Assembly: GCF_030269365.1 (NCBI RefSeq)
Contig: NZ_BSTF01000014.1
Span: 1 to 64,000, forward strand
Direction of reading: 5' to 3'
DNA: 64,000 nt
Origin: Lentzea sp. NBRC 102530
GTDB lineage: Bacteria; Actinomycetota; Actinomycetes; Mycobacteriales; Pseudonocardiaceae
How positions within the stretch are numbered: position 1 is the first letter of the stretch; each line of letters begins with the position of its first letter. Positions 59,689 to 64,000 of the stretch are shown piece by piece. The translations under genes and the position numbers were made by a program. The notes beneath the pieces were generated by a model. The model saw nothing but the letters and a program-made list of their open reading frames with translations, was not told where the DNA came from and made no database searches.

Positions 59689-60854
59689 GAGCCGAGGTGT
59701 TCGATCGTGGCGGCCAGTGCCCGCACGCCCTCGTCGACGTCGGCCTGCTCGGCGAACTCCTCCGGCGCGTGGCTCACGCCGGTGGGGTTGCGCACGAACA
59801 ACATCGCCGTCGGCACGTGCGCGGCGAGGATGCCCGCGTCGTGGCCCGCGCCCGTCGGCAGCGCCGGAACGCCACCCAGCGCTCCGGCGATGTCGTCCCG
59901 CAGCGCGCTGTCGAAGTACACCGTGTCGCCGTAGGACTCCTCGGTGATCCGCAGCTCGCACCCCTCCTCCTTGGCGGCCTGATGAGCCGCCTCGGAGATC
60001 TCCGCGACCATCGCACGCGTGCGCGCGTCGTCGCTGTCCCGCGCGTCCAGCCAGACGTCCACAGTGGACGCGATGACGTTGGTGCCACCGGGGTTGGGGA
60101 CGAGCCTTCCCACGGTGGCACGACCGCCACCCCTGGCCGCCTTCCTGGCGGCGAGGACGAGCTGGGACGCCGGGAGCATCGGGTCGTGGCGGTCCTCGAT
60201 CAACGTCGCCCCGGCGTGGTTGCCCTCGCCGGAGAACGTGAACCGCCACCGGCCGTGCGCGAGGATGCTGGACGCCACGCCGACCGGGACCGTGAGCCCC
60301 CGGCCCTGCTCGACGTGCAGCTCGACGAACTGACCGATGCGCTTGAGCGCCTTGTCGTCGCGGCCGACCAGGTCCGGGTCGTAGCCCGCGGACTTCATGG
60401 CCTCGGCCAGCGTGATGCCGTCCGGGTCCTTGAGCCCCAACGCCTTCTCGGCCGGGAGGGCGCCGGTGAGCAGGCGCGACCCGAGGCACGCGACGCCGAA
60501 CCGGCCACCCTCCTCCTCGGCGAAGACCGTGATCGCGAACGGCCGGCCGGGCGTGAAGCCCTTGGCTTGCAACAGGTCCACGGCTTCCAACGCCGACGTC
60601 ACGCCGAGCGGGCCGTCGAACGCGCCGCCGCCCGGCACCGAGTCGAGGTGGCTGCCGGTGATGAGCGCGTTGTCGCCGCGCTCACCCCACCAGGCCCAGA
60701 GGTTGCCGTTCTGGTCGGTCTCCACGTTGAGACCGCGCCGGACCGCCTGTTCCACGAACCAGTGCCTCAGCTCCAGTTCGGGCTTGCCGTACCCGTGGCG
60801 CGAGTAACCGCCGCGCTTCGGGTCCCTGCCGACGTCCGCGATCTGGTCGAGCAT
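59685..60854 (-). CDS. M20-family amidohydrolase (allantoate amidohydrolase/carbamoylase type) in hut operon
   Basis: 389 residues. Hydantoinase/carbamoylase-type M20 motifs are TGSHLDSVPGGGAFDGPLGV, the di-metal Glu pair in TVFAEEEGGRFGVACLGS, FVELHVEQGRGL, the dimerisation domain around FSGEGNHAGATLIEDRHD, and GAGHDAGILA near the C-terminus. Homologues are often annotated allantoate amidohydrolase. Here it is embedded between hutU and hutF, so its likely role is to deformylate N-formylglutamate to glutamate, replacing HutG; this is inference from context. The ATG overlaps the hutU stop (TGATG). Confidence 0.88.
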   Translation of the reverse strand: MLDQIADVGRDPKRGGYSRHGYGKPELELRHWFVEQAVRRGLNVETDQNGNLWAWWGERGDNALITGSHLDSVPGGGAFDGPLGVTSALEAVDLLQAKGFTPGRPFAITVFAEEEGGRFGVACLGSRLLTGALPAEKALGLKDPDGITLAEAMKSAGYDPDLVGRDDKALKRIGQFVELHVEQGRGLTVPVGVASSILAHGRWRFTFSGEGNHAGATLIEDRHDPMLPASQLVLAARKAARGGGRATVGRLVPNPGGTNVIASTVDVWLDARDSDDARTRAMVAEISEAAHQAAKEEGCELRITEESYGDTVYFDSALRDDIAGALGGVPALPTGAGHDAGILAAHVPTAMLFVRNPTGVSHAPEEFAEQADVDEGVRALAATIEHLGS

Positions 60855-62494
60855 CAGCCCTCCATCGGAATGCGGACGCCCTTGTCCGCAGCCACGGTCT
60901 TCGCTTCGTCGTACCCGGCGTCCACGTGCCGGATGACGCCCATGCCGGGGTCGTTCGTGAGCACGCGCTCGATCTTCTGCGCGGCCAGCTCGGTGCCGTC
61001 CGCGACCGTCACCTGACCGGCGTGGATCGAGCGGCCGATGCCGACGCCGCCACCGTGGTGCAGCGACACCCAGGTGGCCCCGGAAGCCGTGTTGACCAGG
61101 GCGTTGAGCAGCGGCCAGTCCGCGATCGCGTCGGACCCGTCGGCCATCGCCTCGGTCTCGCGGTACGGGGACGCGACCGAACCGCAGTCGAGGTGGTCGC
61201 GGCCGATGACGATCGGTGCCGACAGCTCGCCGGAGGCGACCATCTCGTTGAACTTGAGGCCCGCGAGGTGCCGTTCGCCGTAGCCGAGCCAGCAGATGCG
61301 GGCGGGCAGGCCCTGGAACTCGACGCGCTCACCGGCCATCTTGATCCACCGGTGCAGCTGCTCGTTCTCCGGGAACAGCTCGAGGATCGCGGCGTCGGTC
61401 TTCGCGATGTCGGCCGGGTCGCCGGACAGCGCGGCCCAGCGGAACGGGCCCTTGCCCTCGCAGAACAGCGGGCGGATGTAGGCGGGCACGAAGCCGGGGA
61501 ACGCGAACGCGCGCTCGTAGCCGCCGAGCTGGGCCTCACCGCGGATCGAGTTGCCGTAGTCGAACACCTCGGCGCCGCGGTCCAGGAACCCGACCATGGC
61601 CTCGACGTGGTCGGCCATCGACCTGCGGGCGCGCTCGGTGAACTCCTCCGGCTTGGCGGCCGCGTAGTCCTGCCACTCCTCCAGCGAGACGCCGACCGGC
61701 AGGTACGCCAGCGGGTCGTGCGCGGAGGTCTGGTCCGTGACGATGTCGACGGCGACCTCACGGCGCAGCAGTTCCGGCAGGATCTCCGCCGCGTTGCCCA
61801 CGACACCGACGGACACGGCCTCACCGGCGGCCTTGGCGGCCAGCACGCGCTCGATGGCGCTGTCCAGGTCCTCGGCGATCTCGTCGAGGTAGCGGGTCTC
61901 CAGGCGGCGCTGGGCGCGATGCGGATCGACCTCGACGCAGAGCGCGACGCCCTCGTTCATCGTGACGGCGAGCGGCTGCGCGCCACCCATGCCGCCGAGG
62001 CCCGCGGTGACCGTGAGGGTGCCGCGCAGCGTGCCGTTGAAGCGCTTGGTGGCGACGGCGGCGAACGTCTCGAAGGTGCCCTGCAGGATGCCCTGGGTGC
62101 CGATGTAGATCCACGACCCGGCGGTCATCTGGCCGTACATGGTGAGGCCCTCGGCCTCCAGGCGGCGGAACTCGGGCCAGTTCGCCCAGTCCGGCACGAG
62201 GTTCGAGTTCGCGATGAGCACGCGCGGCGCCCACTCGTTCGTGCGCATGACGCCGACCGGGCGGCCGGACTGCACCAGCAGCGTCTCGTCGGCTTCGAGG
62301 TTCTTCAGCTCGCGGGTGATGGCGTCGAACGACGGCCAGTCGCGCGCGGCCTTGCCGGTGCCGCCGTAGACGACGAGGTCCTCGGGACGCTCGGCGACGT
62401 CCGGGTCGAGGTTGTTGTGGAACATCCGCAGCGCGGCCTCGGTGGACCAGTTCTTCGCGGTCAGTTCGGTGCCGCGATCAGCGCGTACGACCAT
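60854..62494 (-). CDS. hutU: Urocanate hydratase
   Basis: 546 residues, the family's usual size. Family sequence includes LRMFHNNLDPDVAERPEDLV, VYGGTGKAARDWPSFDAI, SWIYIGTQGILQGTFETFAA, the NAD-binding TVTAGLGGMGGAQPLAVTMN and RICWLGYGERHLAGLKFNEM. It hydrates urocanate to imidazolonepropionate using tightly bound NAD. The ATG overlaps the hutH stop (TAATG). It is the second gene of the operon. Confidence 0.96.
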   Translation of the reverse strand: MVVRADRGTELTAKNWSTEAALRMFHNNLDPDVAERPEDLVVYGGTGKAARDWPSFDAITRELKNLEADETLLVQSGRPVGVMRTNEWAPRVLIANSNLVPDWANWPEFRRLEAEGLTMYGQMTAGSWIYIGTQGILQGTFETFAAVATKRFNGTLRGTLTVTAGLGGMGGAQPLAVTMNEGVALCVEVDPHRAQRRLETRYLDEIAEDLDSAIERVLAAKAAGEAVSVGVVGNAAEILPELLRREVAVDIVTDQTSAHDPLAYLPVGVSLEEWQDYAAAKPEEFTERARRSMADHVEAMVGFLDRGAEVFDYGNSIRGEAQLGGYERAFAFPGFVPAYIRPLFCEGKGPFRWAALSGDPADIAKTDAAILELFPENEQLHRWIKMAGERVEFQGLPARICWLGYGERHLAGLKFNEMVASGELSAPIVIGRDHLDCGSVASPYRETEAMADGSDAIADWPLLNALVNTASGATWVSLHHGGGVGIGRSIHAGQVTVADGTELAAQKIERVLTNDPGMGVIRHVDAGYDEAKTVAADKGVRIPMEG

Positions 62495-63999
62495 TACAGG
62501 GCTCCACTTCGGATGAGGGCCTCGGCGGCGGCGATCTCGGGCGCGAGGTGGCGGTCCGGGCCGGGGCCCTGGACGGTCTCGCGCAGCTTCGCCACGGCGG
62601 CGGCCGTCGCGGGGGCGGGCTTGAGGGGCGCGCGCAGGTCGAGCGCCCGCGCGGCGGTGAGCAGTTCGATGGCCAGCACGGTGGTGAGCCCGTCCACGGC
62701 CTTGCGCAGCTTGCGGGCGGCGGACCAGCCCATCGACACGTGGTCCTCCTGCATGGCGGAGGACGGGATGGAGTCGACGGACGCCGGCACCGCGAGGCGC
62801 TTGAGCTCGGACACGATCGCCGCCTGCGTGTACTGGGCGATCATGTGGCCGGAGTCGACGCCGGGGTCGTCGGCGAGGAACGGCGGCAGGCCGTGCGAGC
62901 GGGAGACGTCGAGCATGCGGTCGGTGCGGCGCTCGGCGATCGAGGCCACGTCCGCGAGCGGGATGGCCAGGAAGTCGAGCGCGTAGGCCACCGGGGCGCC
63001 GTGGAAGTTGCCGTTGGACTCGACCCGGCCGTCCGCCAGCACGACGGGGTTGTCGATCACGGACGCCAGCTCGCGGTCGGCCACCGTCGCGGCGTACGCC
63101 ACGGTGTCGCGGGCCGCGCCGTGCACCTGCGGTGAGCAGCGCAGCGAGTACGCGTCCTGCACGCGGGTGCAGTCCGGGCCGCGGTGCGAGGCGACGATCT
63201 CGGAGTCCCGCAGGAACGCGAGCATCCGGGCCGCGGACAGGTTCTGGCCGGGGTGCGGGCGCAGCGCGTGCAGCTCCGGTTCGAAGACGCGGTCGGTGCC
63301 CAGCAGGGCCTCGACGCTCATCGCGGCGGTGAGGTCCGCGATGTCCAGCAGCTTCGTCAGGTCGGCGATCGCCAGCGACAGCATGCCGAGCATGCCGTCG
63401 GTGCCGTTGATCAGCGCGAGGCCTTCCTTCTCGGCCAGCTGCACCGGTTCGATGCCGGCGGCTGCGAGGGCCTCGGCGGCGGTGACGAGCTCGCCGTCCG
63501 CGTTGCGGACCATGCCCTCACCCATGAGCGCGAGGGCGTTGGCGCTGAGCGGCGCGAGGTCACCCGAACAGCCGAGCGACCCGAACTCGTGCACGACCGG
63601 CGTGATGCCGGCGTTCAGCATCCCGGCCATGGCGTCCACAGTGGACAGGCGAACACCGGTGTGGCCGGTGGAGAGCGTGCGCAGGCGCAGCAGCATCAGC
63701 GCCCGGACGACCTCGCGTTCGACCTCGGGCCCGGAACCCGCGGCGTGCGAGCGGATCAGCGACCGCTGCAGCTGGGCACGGCGGTCCGGCGGGATGTGCC
63801 GGACGGCGAGCGCGCCGAACCCGGTCGAGACGCCGTAGGTGGGGCGTTCGGCCGTGGCGAGCTGTTCGATGTGGCCGCGGGCGGTGGTGACCGCCTCACG
63901 GGCCGCCGCGGTGATCTCCACCGGGGCGCCGTCGCGGGCGACGGCATGAACGTCCTCGAGGGTCAGAGGCTTCGGACCCAGCTCCACCGGTTGTCGCAT
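62494..63999 (-). CDS. hutH: Histidine ammonia-lyase
   Basis: 501 residues if ATG 63999 is the start; the window ends one base upstream, so a Shine-Dalgarno or earlier start cannot be checked. The length is normal. The MIO cofactor would form from Cys-Ser-Gly in EFGSLGCSGDLAPLSANAL rather than the more common Ala-Ser-Gly; I recall the Cys form in Streptomyces HutH. Other motifs are TYGVSTGFGALA, LINGTDGML, QDAYSLRCSPQVHGA and SSAMQEDHVSMGW. It makes urocanate and ammonia from histidine. It is the first visible gene of the hut operon; the regulator and promoter are outside the window. Confidence 0.95.
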   Translation of the reverse strand: MRQPVELGPKPLTLEDVHAVARDGAPVEITAAAREAVTTARGHIEQLATAERPTYGVSTGFGALAVRHIPPDRRAQLQRSLIRSHAAGSGPEVEREVVRALMLLRLRTLSTGHTGVRLSTVDAMAGMLNAGITPVVHEFGSLGCSGDLAPLSANALALMGEGMVRNADGELVTAAEALAAAGIEPVQLAEKEGLALINGTDGMLGMLSLAIADLTKLLDIADLTAAMSVEALLGTDRVFEPELHALRPHPGQNLSAARMLAFLRDSEIVASHRGPDCTRVQDAYSLRCSPQVHGAARDTVAYAATVADRELASVIDNPVVLADGRVESNGNFHGAPVAYALDFLAIPLADVASIAERRTDRMLDVSRSHGLPPFLADDPGVDSGHMIAQYTQAAIVSELKRLAVPASVDSIPSSAMQEDHVSMGWSAARKLRKAVDGLTTVLAIELLTAARALDLRAPLKPAPATAAAVAKLRETVQGPGPDRHLAPEIAAAEALIRSGAL

Positions 64000-64000
64000 G

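Noticed and set aside
63560..63580. Defective MIO site in HutH (Cys-Ser-Gly instead of Ala-Ser-Gly)
   Set aside because: The Ser and Gly are kept, and the Cys form is, as far as I recall, normal for actinomycete HutH. It is not a sign of inactivation.

Overview
High-GC actinomycete chromosome, most likely a member of the Pseudonocardiaceae (Lentzea/Saccharothrix/Actinosynnema type). The grounds are roughly 70% GC, GTG starts, dense GTGA/ATGA/TGATG overlaps, a single-chain Kgd-type 2-oxoglutarate enzyme, a subtilisin-inhibitor (SSI) gene, a TioE-type double-MerR regulator and NarL-type two-component pairs. The window is mainly housekeeping and accessory chromosome; the only clear mobile DNA is the tail of a transposase at the left edge.

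Layout. 1-3.1 kb: transposase tail, short repeats, and a 923-codon membrane protein joining an NTPase-like cytosolic part to a periplasmic-binding fold. 3.1-9.5 kb: acyl-CoA dehydrogenase and biotin-dependent acyl-CoA carboxylase alpha and beta subunits (leucine/branched-acyl catabolism type), a secreted SGNH hydrolase, and a TetR regulator whose likely operator recurs at the carboxylase promoter. 9.5-17.8 kb: two histidine kinase/NarL pairs enclosing a lipid-related group (DUF418 protein, a phospholipase A2-acyltransferase fusion, a second acyltransferase, an alpha/beta hydrolase). 17.9-23.8 kb: erythromycin-esterase-like enzyme with divergent TioE regulator; metY-metX behind a cysteine-codon leader peptide; an oxidoreductase. 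23.9-31.5 kb: NUDIX/NrtR regulator divergent from an SPFH protein and a NAD-kinase-like protein, an MHS transporter, a second SGNH hydrolase, an SSI inhibitor, an AarF kinase. 31.6-34.3 kb: a DedA-like protein and a Ro60/TROVE gene preceded by a cluster of three Y-RNA-like units, one of which is a circularly permuted tRNA mimic. 34.4-40.9 kb: HxlR regulator, gcvH-sdaA behind a glycine riboswitch, alanine dehydrogenase, a DHA2 efflux pump with TetR regulator. 40.9-48.5 kb: a hairpin-rich intergenic block, a hypothetical pair, an ABC transporter, a fused ABC exporter, an ATP-grasp-like protein. 48.8-57.2 kb: kgd, a small DUF6104-like protein, an aldo/keto reductase, and a subtilisin-like protease between two paralogous HTH regulators. 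57.3-64 kb: histidine-utilisation operon hutH-hutU-M20 hydrolase-hutF-hutI on the minus strand.

How the genes work together. Several operons are tightly coupled by overlapping start and stop codons (hut, accD-accA-fadE, metY-metX, both two-component operons). Regulation is often readable: palindromic operators beside TetR, MerR-type and NrtR-type regulators, a glycine riboswitch feeding glycine/serine catabolism, and a ribosome-mediated attenuator for methionine/sulfur assimilation. The most remarkable locus is the Y-RNA/Ro60 region; next are the SPFH/NAD-kinase-like/NrtR cassette and the phospholipase-acyltransferase fusion.
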